Below are positions 1-8,519 of a DNA stretch of 28,391 nt, piece after piece. Position numbers and translations under genes: made by a program. Source of the stretch: Tritrichomonas foetus (taxonomy: Eukaryota; Parabasalia; Tritrichomonadida; Tritrichomonadidae); assembly GCA_001839685.1 (NCBI GenBank), contig MLAK01000967.1:13817-42207 (forward strand), in the 5' to 3' direction. Positions within the stretch are counted from its first letter, which is position 1; each line of letters begins with the position of its first letter. The notes below the pieces were generated by a model. That model was not told where the DNA came from and made no database searches. It worked only from the letters and a program-made list of their open reading frames with translations.

Positions 1-110
1 GGAAATCCTTCTTGTTTTGGTTGCATACTTGGAAATCCTTCTTGTGGTTTTGATTGTATTGTTGGGAATCCTTCTGCCTGAGGAGGGCGGCTCGCGCTTG
101 GGAATCCTTC
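1..110 (-). repeat. Four EGFP[ST] coding repeats
   Basis: Within the partial left-edge gene the tetrapeptide EGFP recurs at residues 293, 305, 316 and 326, with spacings of 12, 11 and 10 residues and Gln/Pro/Ser spacers. At DNA level the plus strand shows GGAATCCTTC or GGAAATCCTTCTTG copies. The array runs off the window, so its full copy number is unknown. Confidence 0.8.
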
Positions 111-986
111 GCTCTGTGCCTGTGGGACTGGCGGCCTCATTGATGGCTTTGGTGCAGATGTAGGTGCTGTTTGTATTGAAGGCATTGGTTCTGGTGATTC
201 TGGAATTTCGCTGTAAAAGTCACCAAGTCTTGACGTTCTTCTCACCAATTCTGGATGTACAGCGTAGTATTCGTTTAAGCCTGCTTCAATTGCAGATTCA
301 GCGTATCTTACTTCGAGTGGCATAAGTGGATTCGATACCTTTTTATCTTGAGCTGCTGGAAGTGAAGAGGCTGATGAATCAGTTTTTATTGAGGTAGGAA
401 GTGATGTTGTTTCTAGTAACATCCTTGGTCTCTGATCTGGATGAATGTTGTAGTATTCGTTGAGTGCTGCTTCTATTGCGATATTGGCTAATTCCTCATC
501 AATTGATAATTTCGGCTTAATAACTGGCGGAAGATCTTTTGATGATGACGAACTAATTTTTCGAGGCGAATCGCATGTTGAAGGAGTTTGTTTTGGTCGA
601 TTTGGAATTCCTGGTTTTGGCAGCAACGAACCTTGAAGATTTGGGACCGAGGCTTTAATAGCGGGTGCCTCTTCGATCGATGACAGGCGTCTCGGCATTT
701 CAAGTGGATGAGAACAATAATATTCCTCTAACGAATCCTTCAAAACTGTGTCAACAATTCTTTCTTCGATCGGAATTGGGCGTGAATAATTTGGAACTTC
801 GGGCGAAATTTTGAATGGTTCGATATTCGCTTCTGGCGTTGGAATAATTGCTCGCATTGAAAGAGAGGGGCGTCGAAATTCGGGATGAACGCTATAATAT
901 TCTTGGAAAGAGATGTCGATTACTGAATCGATGAAAGTATCAACAAGTCCAAAAGGGATCGATGAATTATATTTATCAAATTCCAT
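1..986 (-). CDS. Partial EYYxxHP-repeat low-complexity protein (N-terminal 328 residues)
   Basis: An open frame begins at the ATG at 986-984 and runs without a stop off the left edge, so only the N-terminal 328 residues are present. I recognise no family. Four degenerate copies of a helix-like motif, roughly [VIL]xxx[LF]xEYYxxHPxxxRR, lie at residues 14-43, 73-102, 163-190 and 226-253 (EYY at 29-31, 88-90, 177-179, 239-241). They are separated by Ser/Pro-rich, probably disordered linkers. After residue 290 the sequence becomes Pro/Gln-rich with four EGFP[ST] tetrapeptides. No signal peptide or membrane segment is visible. A TCA trinucleotide 17 nt before the ATG could be the initiator. The conserved EYYxxHP core amid poorly conserved linkers suggests repeated binding motifs, as in a scaffold; this is inference. 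Confidence 0.75.
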   Translation of the reverse strand, partial: MEFDKYNSSIPFGLVDTFIDSVIDISFQEYYSVHPEFRRPSLSMRAIIPTPEANIEPFKISPEVPNYSRPIPIEERIVDTVLKDSLEEYYCSHPLEMPRRLSSIEEAPAIKASVPNLQGSLLPKPGIPNRPKQTPSTCDSPRKISSSSSKDLPPVIKPKLSIDEELANIAIEAALNEYYNIHPDQRPRMLLETTSLPTSIKTDSSASSLPAAQDKKVSNPLMPLEVRYAESAIEAGLNEYYAVHPELVRRTSRLGDFYSEIPESPEPMPSIQTAPTSAPKPSMRPPVPQAQSEGFPSASRPPQAEGFPTIQSKPQEGFPSMQPKQEGF

Positions 987-1373
987 AAAAAATTTGCTCA
1001 ATTGAATTTCTTTCAAATTTTTCAGATTTATTTGAAAAAGTTGTGGAAAGAAAATTATTCGAGATGCAAAAATGTAAATATCTTGAAATCTTATATTTAG
1101 ATTTCACTTTAAATTAAATATAATAAAATAAAATAAAATGCTATTATAGAAGTATTTATTAAATAATAAAAAAAAGTCAATGAATTCTTTTTCGGATTAT
1201 CGTAGGTTTGGCAGACATTAGAGAAACTCAAATCTAATGAATGATGCATAACATATTACACTTTCGATCTTAAACAACTCATATGTAATTTCAAAATAAT
1301 GGGCAATCGAAAAAAATTTATAATCATAAGAATTATCTATTTCATTAATAATTTTAATTCCAATAAACACAAT
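987..1373. other. Intergenic, AT-rich
   Basis: Spacer between the 5' end of the EYYxxHP gene and the 3' end of the TPR gene, both on the minus strand. It should hold the promoter of the first gene and the 3' end of the second. It contains AAAAT runs near 1120-1140. I see no gene, RNA or clear hairpin in it. Confidence 0.6.
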
Positions 1374-3335
1374 CTATTGTTCTACATCTTCTATCAATTT
1401 GTCATCATCAGGAACATCCAATAATATTGCAGTTCTATACTGCATATCTGGAAGTTTATCAATAACAGATATAAAATTGTTACCAACATATTTCACCTTT
1501 AATTTCTGTGATATTTTTGCAACAAATTCATTTAAATCTGCTGCAAGAATTGCTTCAAATCGAATATCATAATAGTTCAAATTTACATTCTCCAATGATA
1601 ACCCAAATAATGAATTAATCAATGCTGTAAACAAAATAACAGCTACTGTAGTCGAGTAAGAAAGTAAAGGATCAGCAATTATAAATCTATACATGAATTC
1701 AAAAATTTCTTTTGTTGGTTTCCCACAATTAGCGCTCTTTATAATGGAAAGCCATAATGTATTCAATTCATTATAAGTGACAGTTCTTTCTTCATCATCT
1801 TCACCAATAATTACACCGAGATCAAAAGTACCAAATTGTTGTGGCATTAAATAAATTTTCGTCTTAGATGGCTCATAATCCACAGTAATGCTGGTTTTTA
1901 GATAATTTAAGAGTAATTCGGGATGATTTACATCAATTTGTATCCCATGAAATGTATTATTTAATTTATCTTTTATTTTTTGAGTGAATCTTGGTATGTA
2001 TTCATCAAATCTTTGTGAAATTCCATTTTTTATAAGTTTCAAATCAAGTGAAGATTTTGGTAAATCTTTTCTCAGGAAAACTGGAAAAGCTGGATTAATA
2101 AATCGAAGCCAACTCGAAATAATTGCAATCACAAGTTCAAAAGAAGGAAAGAAATTTTTATGATCAGCTTTCCAATTTGTTATTAACTGAGAGATTTCAA
2201 TAATAGCTAAACCAGAAATCGCTATATCACGATAACTAACATTATCTACACCAATTTGAATACCAATATCCAATGCTTGTTGAAGTAATTTAGGTTCAAA
2301 ATTTCTCGGAATTCGTTTTTGCTTATTCTGTAATTCGATTTGATCGTTTGGTACTTTAATTTGACTGATGTATTCATTATACCAGTTTCCTTTAATTAAA
2401 GGATCAATGCCAAGGTCAGAAGTGATATAATAAAAATGTGGAAGATTCAATGTATTTAAAATTCCATTCATTAAATGTGATAAATAAGGTGATCTGTTTT
2501 GAATAATTGGTTCAATTCGTAAAGGCAATTCACGTGTAGCGAAAATTGAAAGAGGATGAGTTGGATCGTCATACAAAACTTCGGCAATTCGACCACGAGC
2601 AATATTAAATGAAGTTCTTAAGAAAATTCCTGTTTCTTTGTCAGTTAATAGAGTCTTATTTGCTTCATCTATTGCCTCTTTATATAATTTTTTCTGCCAT
2701 AAACATTTTGCTTTCAAAATCGAAATTGACGAAAATTGCTGTTCGATTAATTTTGCTGATTCTAAGGCAGTATCAAGCTGTCTCAGATGAAAAGCAGCTT
2801 CAGCTTTAAACCTCCAGAAATTTGGATTTTGAGGAGCCATTGTAATTCCAGTTTGTGCATCCTGCATTGCATTCACATAATCGCCGACTTCTTTAAAAGC
2901 TCGACATCTTTGCATAAAAACAGGAGTCTGCCACGCATTTTTATCCTTTTCGTCTTGTAATTTGCTGCATTTCAAAAAAAAATGGGGTCGCGGAAATGAA
3001 TCAGCTAATGATTCTTTTTCGGCTTTCTCTGGCTGAGTTTGGTTTGTTTTACTTTTCTTTCTATTTTTGTTCGAGTCATCTTCAAGAATTTGAGCTTCAC
3101 ATTTTTTAATTAATGGATTTTTAAATGGAGTCTCTAAAGCCTGTGCAATGTCACTTTTTGCATGCTGAATTAAACCTAATTTCTGGTGTGCAATTGCTCG
3201 ATTTAAAAATGCGTCTGAACGGAGTATTTTCGAATTTCCATTAGCGGCAACTGTATAACAACGAATAGCATCTGCGTAATCATTTTTGGTAAATGCGAGG
3301 TTTCCTAAATGCATGATATATGATAAATCATCCAT
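1374..3335 (-). CDS. TPR-repeat protein with an uncharacterised conserved-looking C-terminal region
   Basis: 653 residues, ATG start, TAG stop. The N-terminal third carries tetratricopeptide-like helix pairs. Units are visible at about residues 3-36 (LGNLAFTKNDYADAIRCYTVA), 40-70, 138-170, 172-203 and 204-235, interrupted at 85-112 by a charged Lys/Glu-rich linker. TPRs bind protein partners. Residues 240-653 have no motif I recognise. They look globular and alpha-helical, with a hydrophobic stretch near residues 565-595 that could be a buried helix or a weak membrane segment. The arrangement loosely recalls TTC13-type proteins (N-terminal TPRs, long unique C-terminus), but I cannot confirm that. 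TTTTGGCGAA at 3390-3381, about 45 nt upstream on the coding strand, resembles an E2F half-site. Confidence 0.85.
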   Translation of the reverse strand: MDDLSYIMHLGNLAFTKNDYADAIRCYTVAANGNSKILRSDAFLNRAIAHQKLGLIQHAKSDIAQALETPFKNPLIKKCEAQILEDDSNKNRKKSKTNQTQPEKAEKESLADSFPRPHFFLKCSKLQDEKDKNAWQTPVFMQRCRAFKEVGDYVNAMQDAQTGITMAPQNPNFWRFKAEAAFHLRQLDTALESAKLIEQQFSSISILKAKCLWQKKLYKEAIDEANKTLLTDKETGIFLRTSFNIARGRIAEVLYDDPTHPLSIFATRELPLRIEPIIQNRSPYLSHLMNGILNTLNLPHFYYITSDLGIDPLIKGNWYNEYISQIKVPNDQIELQNKQKRIPRNFEPKLLQQALDIGIQIGVDNVSYRDIAISGLAIIEISQLITNWKADHKNFFPSFELVIAIISSWLRFINPAFPVFLRKDLPKSSLDLKLIKNGISQRFDEYIPRFTQKIKDKLNNTFHGIQIDVNHPELLLNYLKTSITVDYEPSKTKIYLMPQQFGTFDLGVIIGEDDEERTVTYNELNTLWLSIIKSANCGKPTKEIFEFMYRFIIADPLLSYSTTVAVILFTALINSLFGLSLENVNLNYYDIRFEAILAADLNEFVAKISQKLKVKYVGNNFISVIDKLPDMQYRTAILLDVPDDDKLIEDVEQ

Positions 3336-3737
3336 TTTTACTTCTCTTCTCCTCTGTGAAGTTTTTCGAAAATTGAAAAATTCGCCAAAAACTTCCGACT
3401 TTTGACCTAAAAAAGATTTTCTGCCAAAATCTAGGTGAAATCAGGTTAAATCTCGTTTTCAAATTATCTTTTAGATATCAATGAAAGAATTGAAAATGAT
3501 ACAGCCAATTCATATTTCATATTAAATACCACATTATTTATCTTCTATATAGAAGAGATGAGAACTATTAAGTTACATTTGAATGCATATCAAATCCCGA
3601 TTTCTGATATGACATGGAGATAATTATTGAAAAGAAAGATAAAAAGGGAGAGAAATATGTTTGTAGTTTTTAAATAATATATCAAATAAAATATCTGTAT
3701 GTAAGTCAAGAATAAAAAAAATCATAAAAAAAAGAAA
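3336..3737. other. Intergenic between TPR gene and RPC8 gene
   Basis: AT-rich spacer holding the promoter of the TPR gene (right of 3335) and the 3' region of the RPC8-like gene. The only notable item is the E2F-like TTTTGGCGAA on the minus strand at 3381-3390. A TCA lies 22 nt upstream of the TPR gene ATG. No gene or structured RNA was seen. Confidence 0.55.
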
Positions 3738-4346
3738 TCACTCTTCTTCTTCAACAGGGTTGATCCACCAGCTCTTCAAGCCAAGGCCAGCTGTTCTACT
3801 ATCCATTGATCCAATGACCAGCATGAGTTGGTTTTCATTATTTTCTTGGAATTTCACTTCACAAACTCTGAATCGAACTGGCTCGCCTTGCTCGAACGTG
3901 AACGGAATGTCTTCACCACTTTCATCGTCTTTCGATGTCCATGTCCAAACATCTGACGTATCATCAAATTCACTTCCATCTGGAAGATTGGGGTGGGGAA
4001 CCCAAATGTCTTTGAAGAATGTTAAGGCAATGTGAATTCCTTCTTCTGTTGATCCGGAAATAAATCCTTCCCAGATGCTGCCGACTGGAGGGTTGAATAC
4101 GATATATCTGAAAAGGCATGTTGCGTAAGCGACTTTTACGTTTGGAATCGATTTGACTTCGGTGACTTTAACGATATCGTAGAGGTCGATGAATAATCCG
4201 ATCTTGAGTTGAATGCGGTCATTATATCTGTGTGTAATTAAATCACAAAGAGTTTGTGGTTCGATTATCATTCTTCCATTATCTCCAATTTTCATATGAT
4301 GATAGGGAACTGGAACCTGCTCGCGACATACAACAACTTCAAACAT
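3738..4346 (-). CDS. RPC8: DNA-directed RNA polymerase III subunit RPC8 (POLR3H/Rpc25)
   Basis: 202 residues, ATG to TGA, close to the roughly 204 residues of human RPC8. The start MFEVVVCREQVPVPYHHM matches the RPC8 N-terminal 'tip' domain (Rpb7 fold, about 1-80). The second half is an OB/S1-like domain: the segment from VFNPPVGSIWEGFISG through GIHIALTFFKDIWVP corresponds to the RPC8 stretch VFHPFLDEI..G.I.G..EGVHVSLGFFDDI.IP. The acidic VWTWTSKDDESGE and the terminal GLGLKSWW are the family's VWVWEYE and GLGLLSWW signatures, which distinguish it from Pol II RPB7. In the family it pairs with RPC9 as the Pol III stalk and acts in initiation at tRNA and 5S genes. It is divergent with the armadillo-like gene, with 96 bp between start codons. 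Confidence 0.93.
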   Translation of the reverse strand: MFEVVVCREQVPVPYHHMKIGDNGRMIIEPQTLCDLITHRYNDRIQLKIGLFIDLYDIVKVTEVKSIPNVKVAYATCLFRYIVFNPPVGSIWEGFISGSTEEGIHIALTFFKDIWVPHPNLPDGSEFDDTSDVWTWTSKDDESGEDIPFTFEQGEPVRFRVCEVKFQENNENQLMLVIGSMDSRTAGLGLKSWWINPVEEEE

Positions 4347-4442
4347 GATTTTGAGGTTGACATGTTATTTGAAAAATAATCATGATTTTTGGATGACCAT
4401 TTAGCTTTACAAAAAGTCTCGGGAAATTCGTCAAGCTTTAGG
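4347..4442. promoter_or_regulatory. Bidirectional promoter between RPC8 and armadillo-like gene
   Basis: Only 96 bp separate the RPC8 ATG (minus) from the first in-frame ATG of the armadillo-like gene (plus). Each side has a TCA close to its ATG: CTCAAAATC-ATG on the minus strand, and GTCAAGCTTTAGG-ATG with TCA at 4430-4432. This fits short-leader trichomonad transcription. Two plus-strand ATGs (4382 and 4393) open tiny frames that end within a few codons. They would be upstream ORFs unless transcription starts at about 4432. Confidence 0.5.
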
Positions 4443-5897
4443 ATGGAATCTTATAAATCACCAAATGATATAAATGCTTATTATTATGACAGAAAAATAT
4501 ATAAAATAAATCAGCTTTTACCAGCTAAAGATAGATACAACTTTGAAGAATATGAAGAGAAATCATTTGATGAATTATTATTGGGTTTGAATGACTCTAT
4601 AAACATTATTATGAATTATCATAATAATATTGCTAATTTGCCAAAAGCCATTGAAATTCTTCGAGATATTGTATATCATAAAGATTTTCATATACTTCCA
4701 ATTTTTAACGATATACAGTTTGCACAATCTTTTTTCAATGTTATTAATATTCAATCTTCATCGATGACACCTACATTTAAACATTGCCTGGAAATAATTA
4801 GTAATATTTGGTATTATACAAGTGATCTTTCATCACCAATCACGAATGAAAACATTGTCAAAGCTGTTGTTCGATTTTGTGGATCAACAAACCAAAAAGA
4901 AATTCTTCCCTATGCGTTTTTTGCAATTGCCAATTATTGTGGCATTTCACTTGAAGCCCGAAACGGACTTCTATCATTAAATATATTTTCTGCGCTTCAA
5001 AAATATCTGAGGCAATCGACTTGTAAAGAACCAGTTCGATCTGGATTGAGACTATCATTAAATTTAATGATTCATGGTGTTGAAGATATTTGGAGTGATA
5101 TTCGAACATTAATTCCCATTTCTAGATGTCATATTCAACATGTTAATAAATGTAATCGAGAACTAGCAGCTAAGTGTTTAAATAAAATATTAAATTTCCC
5201 ACAAACTGTTCAGGATTGTATTGATATGCAAGTTCACATAAAATTATATGAAACTATAAAACAATACAAATATAACAATTATGTTTTTGGATCAGCTTTG
5301 TTGTTTGTACATCATGGATTCGATGAAATCTTTACAACACTCGAATTTGTCCAAATTATCCACAATCACTTAACTAGGTTAATGAAATCTTCGGATCATC
5401 AATCTGATGATCTTACTGAAATTAACCAAGAAAATGCAAATTATAGTGAAGAAAATGAATTAAATTGTGGTAAAGATTATTCAACACTTTTTACTTTAAT
5501 TTCCAAACTCCTTCCTAAAATTCATGAAATATTGTATGAATTGAATACATTTAACTTAATTATAAAAATTGCCAGGGAAGGAACATTCGAAAATATGACA
5601 GCAGCTGCATTTTGTTTATCTAATTACATTGCTAATGCGCCAATTCAAAAAGCTGCTGAAATTGGGCGCAATGGTGGTTTTGAAGCATGTATAAATATTC
5701 TTGATTCAGATACAGATTCAATTATTCTTGAAAATTTGCATGCGATTTATATTCTTTTGAATTTTGATGGAGTTACTTTTATTCCCTTAGCACAAAATAA
5801 TGAGTTGGAAAATATTTTAAACACTATTAACACAGAAAACCAAGAATGCCAAGAAAAAATTGCAATTATCCATGAAATTTTAAATCCTAAAGAATGA
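4443..5897 (+). CDS. Armadillo/HEAT-like helical repeat protein, function unknown
   Basis: 484 residues from the ATG at 4443. The frame is open back to a TTG at 4389, but ATG is preferred because this is a eukaryotic gene and a candidate initiator TCA lies 10-12 nt before it. The protein is almost all alpha-helical, with repeated hydrophobic helix pairs typical of ARM folds. Examples are ILPYAFFAIANYCGISLEAR and MTAAAFCLSNYIANAP, the ...N-[YF]... inner-helix pattern of armadillo and importin-alpha-like repeats. Recognisable units span about residues 60-320 and 390-475, with an acidic Asn/Glu-rich loop at about 345-365. No importin-beta-binding segment, catalytic motif or membrane helix is visible. 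A protein-binding role (transport adaptor or ciliary scaffold) is inference. Confidence 0.85.
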   Translation: MESYKSPNDINAYYYDRKIYKINQLLPAKDRYNFEEYEEKSFDELLLGLNDSINIIMNYHNNIANLPKAIEILRDIVYHKDFHILPIFNDIQFAQSFFNVINIQSSSMTPTFKHCLEIISNIWYYTSDLSSPITNENIVKAVVRFCGSTNQKEILPYAFFAIANYCGISLEARNGLLSLNIFSALQKYLRQSTCKEPVRSGLRLSLNLMIHGVEDIWSDIRTLIPISRCHIQHVNKCNRELAAKCLNKILNFPQTVQDCIDMQVHIKLYETIKQYKYNNYVFGSALLFVHHGFDEIFTTLEFVQIIHNHLTRLMKSSDHQSDDLTEINQENANYSEENELNCGKDYSTLFTLISKLLPKIHEILYELNTFNLIIKIAREGTFENMTAAAFCLSNYIANAPIQKAAEIGRNGGFEACINILDSDTDSIILENLHAIYILLNFDGVTFIPLAQNNELENILNTINTENQECQEKIAIIHEILNPKE

Positions 5898-6320
5898 TAT
5901 TAATCAGCTTCATTAGAAAGAAATATGAATGAGAAATGAAAAGCTTCATGATAAAAGGAAGTGAACCAAATATTCACATAGAATTTTTGTCCTTCCTCAA
6001 GCATTTAGTATATTGGTAATCACAAAAATTTTAAGCTTTAAGAACAATCTGATGATATTAATTCATATGTATTAATATTGTTTTCTGATTAATATTTTAT
6101 AAATAGATTTATATATATATAAACTTGAGCTTTTTTGTGTTTATCCAAATAAATTATCTTTAACAAATGATTCATTTTTTATTAATCAATTACAAACTAA
6201 GTTAGTTTTGTTTAATAAATTCCTATATTAATTCAAGAGTTCCTAAATAAATTAACCGGTTTACACATGATTTTTTTTTTATGAATTACTGAATCATTTT
6301 CTCTGTTTCTTCATCTTTAT
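5898..6320. other. Intergenic, very AT-rich
   Basis: Follows the armadillo-like gene (stop TGA at 5895-5897). It contains TATATATATATA near 6110-6120 and A/T homopolymers. No open frame of note, RNA or repeat family was recognised. The end nearest 6320 borders the kinase relic and may hold more of its decayed C-lobe. Confidence 0.5.
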
Positions 6321-6882
6321 TTATTCATTTTTAAAAATTTCTGGAGCAATAAAACTGTTAGTTCTGCCACCTATTCCGCCTAGGTAGATTTGAAGATGAA
6401 AGTTGGTGAGATGAACAAAAATCAATTATAATCAAATGATCATCGTCATTTACCAAAATCTTGGAAAGTTTGAGATCATTATAAATAATGTAATAATGAT
6501 GTATATTATTCATACATTCGAACATATCATACATATAAGTCAAAATATCGTTTAACTGGATGTTGTTAAGATGAATGAATAGATATTTTCATAAATTTCA
6601 TTTTAGATTTCATTGATATTTTATTGCAATATAAACTTCATGATACTCATATATACCATGAATTTTAATAATTTTGATTGCATCAATTTGTTGACCAAAA
6701 TCTTTCATTTTCTTGATATTCTTCAGGAATGATTTTAAGAATGTAAGACTTACAGTCACTGTTGGTAAATTTCGGTATACATATAGAAGTTTCAGAGTTG
6801 TAGTATATCTCTTGAGAACTTCATCGTCCACAATTTGAATGTAAAACATATAAGTTGGAAGTTCGGATTGTAACAAAGTCGG
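6321..6882 (-). pseudogene. Decayed eukaryotic protein kinase domain
   Basis: Read on the minus strand, kinase landmarks appear in order. A helix-C to hinge-like stretch ends in IHGIYEYHEVYIAIKY (about 6660-6615). The catalytic loop is YNDLKLSKILV (HRDLKPxNILV; the His and Arg are replaced) near 6486-6455. The metal-binding motif is IIIDFCSSHQL (DFG changed to DFC) near 6440-6400. The APE motif is FIAPEIFKNE at about 6353-6324. Between hinge and catalytic loop the same frame is cut by three TGA codons within ten codons, and the APE motif lies in a different frame from DFC. No glycine loop or VAIK lysine was found, and the C-lobe after APE is lost. TGA is a genuine stop elsewhere in this window (RPC8, Myb), so this is a pseudogene rather than recoding. 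The surviving YNDLK/DFC pattern suggests a lineage-specific kinase family. Confidence 0.75.
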
Positions 6883-7155
6883 TCATTTATATCACATAAT
6901 CATATTCTTAGAGCATTCTTATAACATTCTTTAGAACCCAGAAGTGGAAAAAATTAAACTTACCAAGAATTGTGTCCCAAATGTCTTTCATCAAATCATC
7001 GATGATTATATATAGTTACAAGCCATATCAAAATATTAATAAGCTACCAGGAATACGTTCTCTGATACAGATTACAATATTAATTTCGATGAATTTGAAG
7101 GATCTATGCTATTCCTGTTTCTTGCTTTAATCGATATATATGAGAGTGTGAGTGA

Positions 7156-7332
7156 TTAAATAAAAAATACTTTCATAATTTTGTCATCCAAACATTCGAA
7201 ATAATTATTTCGATGCTTCAAATATCTTCTAGACAGTTCTATCATGTTTCCGTATATTCCATTCTTGGAACAGTGTTGAATCTCCTCGAAATTTATTACT
7301 ACCGAATTCCAGGTGTCCAGAATGATAAAAAT
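7156..7332 (-). pseudogene. Possible coding relic, stop-to-stop, no family recognised
   Basis: A stop-bounded minus-strand frame of 58 codons has protein-like composition (for example KNGIYGNMIELSRRYLKHRN) in otherwise noncoding DNA. It is in the same frame as the kinase relic at 6321-6882, with several stops between, so both may be remnants of one older gene. The first ATG is internal and would leave only about 30 residues. No homology is claimed. Confidence 0.25.
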
Positions 7333-8102
7333 CTATTAATAATATTTTATTTTAATGTTTCTAGGGACACTGGTGTTATTTCTGTAAAATGATACCAAAA
7401 TGCGGATGAATACAATTTTTCATTACTCAAAAGACAATAAACGAATATTTAGTCAAGAAAAATTAAAAAAAATTCTGTCTATCAAATAGCTAAGAATAAC
7501 AGAAAAGCCACTAATGATTCTATACCGATTTCTATTTGAACTGAAACAAGTATTTATTTTGATTGTGTGATGAGAACGGTATTCATTTTTATTTATTTTT
7601 ATCTCTCAACAATTTAAAAACATAAATGGTGTGGAAACGTGAAATTGTTCTCATTTTTTTGTTTTGATGTGGCTGCATTTTCGCAACACTATATTATTTT
7701 TTAATTATCTTATATGAAAGAATATGTAATGGGAAATATTACTTATGACATAATTTCACATCGTATGCATCAAATGTCTGAAGAAATATTCAATGAAATG
7801 AGTGGTTCAAGCATTATTCCAGGTTGTTATTGAAAATAATTTAATCTCATTTGCAATATTCATTCATCATATTTTTTCTTTCCAAAACGTCATTCAGACA
7901 TTCCTATAAAATAACCAGGAAAAAGTTTTTAAATCATGGACAAAATATCCTGAGTATTATTATTATTATTATTGGAGCTGTGTTCACGATAATAATTGAT
8001 CTTTCTTTATACCTGAGATGAAACTTAATGAATTATGAATTCATTGTAATGATGAGATGAAAAATATAAAAATACATAACATGGTTTATTCTAATAAAAA
8101 AA
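7333..8102. other. Gene-poor AT-rich stretch
   Basis: No convincing gene. It includes a (ATT)6 microsatellite and a 39-codon plus-strand ORF at 7714-7833 without other support. It probably contains the 3' region of the coiled-coil gene that ends at 8103. Confidence 0.5.
7956..7973. repeat. (ATT)6 microsatellite
   Basis: Six perfect ATT units in noncoding DNA, read directly from the sequence. Confidence 0.9.
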
Positions 8103-8519
8103 TTATTGTTCAAGAAGCCTTTTGGCTCTGAATAATTGCCCTTCTAATATGTGGGAGAGCTCAAGCAGCTGTTGCGATAAAAGCGCGACTCTGGTGTTTC
8201 TATTTTGACTACTTCGGCATCTTTCATAGAGAAGATGCTGAACGGTTAGTACATCATTTTGCAATTGTCGAATTTCCCGAACGAGAAGGCGCACTTCCTG
8301 CTCGGCAGAAATCTCAGGCTTATTCAAAATCCGAGAGTCATATATTTCCTCCTCTTCATCAAACGAATCTTCTTCAATTCCTAAAGTTTTGTCAAAAACT
8401 GGAGATATTTCGTTCATCTCTTGAATAACTGAATGAAGTTGATGATGCAATGATTGAATCTCTTTCTGTCTTTGGATGAAAACAGCGTCTTTTTGAAGAT
8501 AGGCTGGATTTTGTTTCAT
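8103..8519 (-). CDS. Small coiled-coil protein, unknown function
   Basis: 138 residues from the ATG at 8519. The frame is open 18 codons further to a TTG at 8573, but no ATG lies there, and CCATTTTCA directly before the ATG resembles a trichomonad initiator. The sequence is two heptad-rich helices, about residues 14-42 (FIQRQKEIQSLHHQLHSVIQ) and 70-136 (VRLLVREIRQLQNDVLTVQH onward), joined by an acidic EEDSFDEEEEIYDS linker. The end is Leu/Arg-rich. There is no signal peptide, transmembrane helix or known domain. TTTTATCGTTTTC about 60 nt upstream on the coding strand resembles a Myb recognition element. A structural or complex-subunit role is the most one can infer. Confidence 0.65.
   Translation of the reverse strand: MKQNPAYLQKDAVFIQRQKEIQSLHHQLHSVIQEMNEISPVFDKTLGIEEDSFDEEEEIYDSRILNKPEISAEQEVRLLVREIRQLQNDVLTVQHLLYERCRSSQNRNTRVALLSQQLLELSHILEGQLFRAKRLLEQ

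Noticed and set aside
4858..5109. Minus-strand ORF inside the armadillo-like gene
   Set aside because: Shadow of a long plus-strand coding frame with repeat structure.
6610..6660. TGA recoded as an amino acid in the kinase relic
   Set aside because: RPC8 and Myb end at TGA with correct family-length C-termini, and no suppressor tRNA or SECIS-like structure was seen.
6615..6960. Possible intron (GTAAGT at about 6960 on the minus strand) rescuing the kinase relic
   Set aside because: No trichomonad-type 5' GTAYGT or 3' ACTAACACACAG signal, and the three TGAs and the later frame change would remain.
7714..7833. 39-codon plus-strand ORF starting MKEYVMGNITYD
   Set aside because: Plausible composition but no homology, no clear initiator and surrounded by relic sequence; chance ORFs of this size are common.
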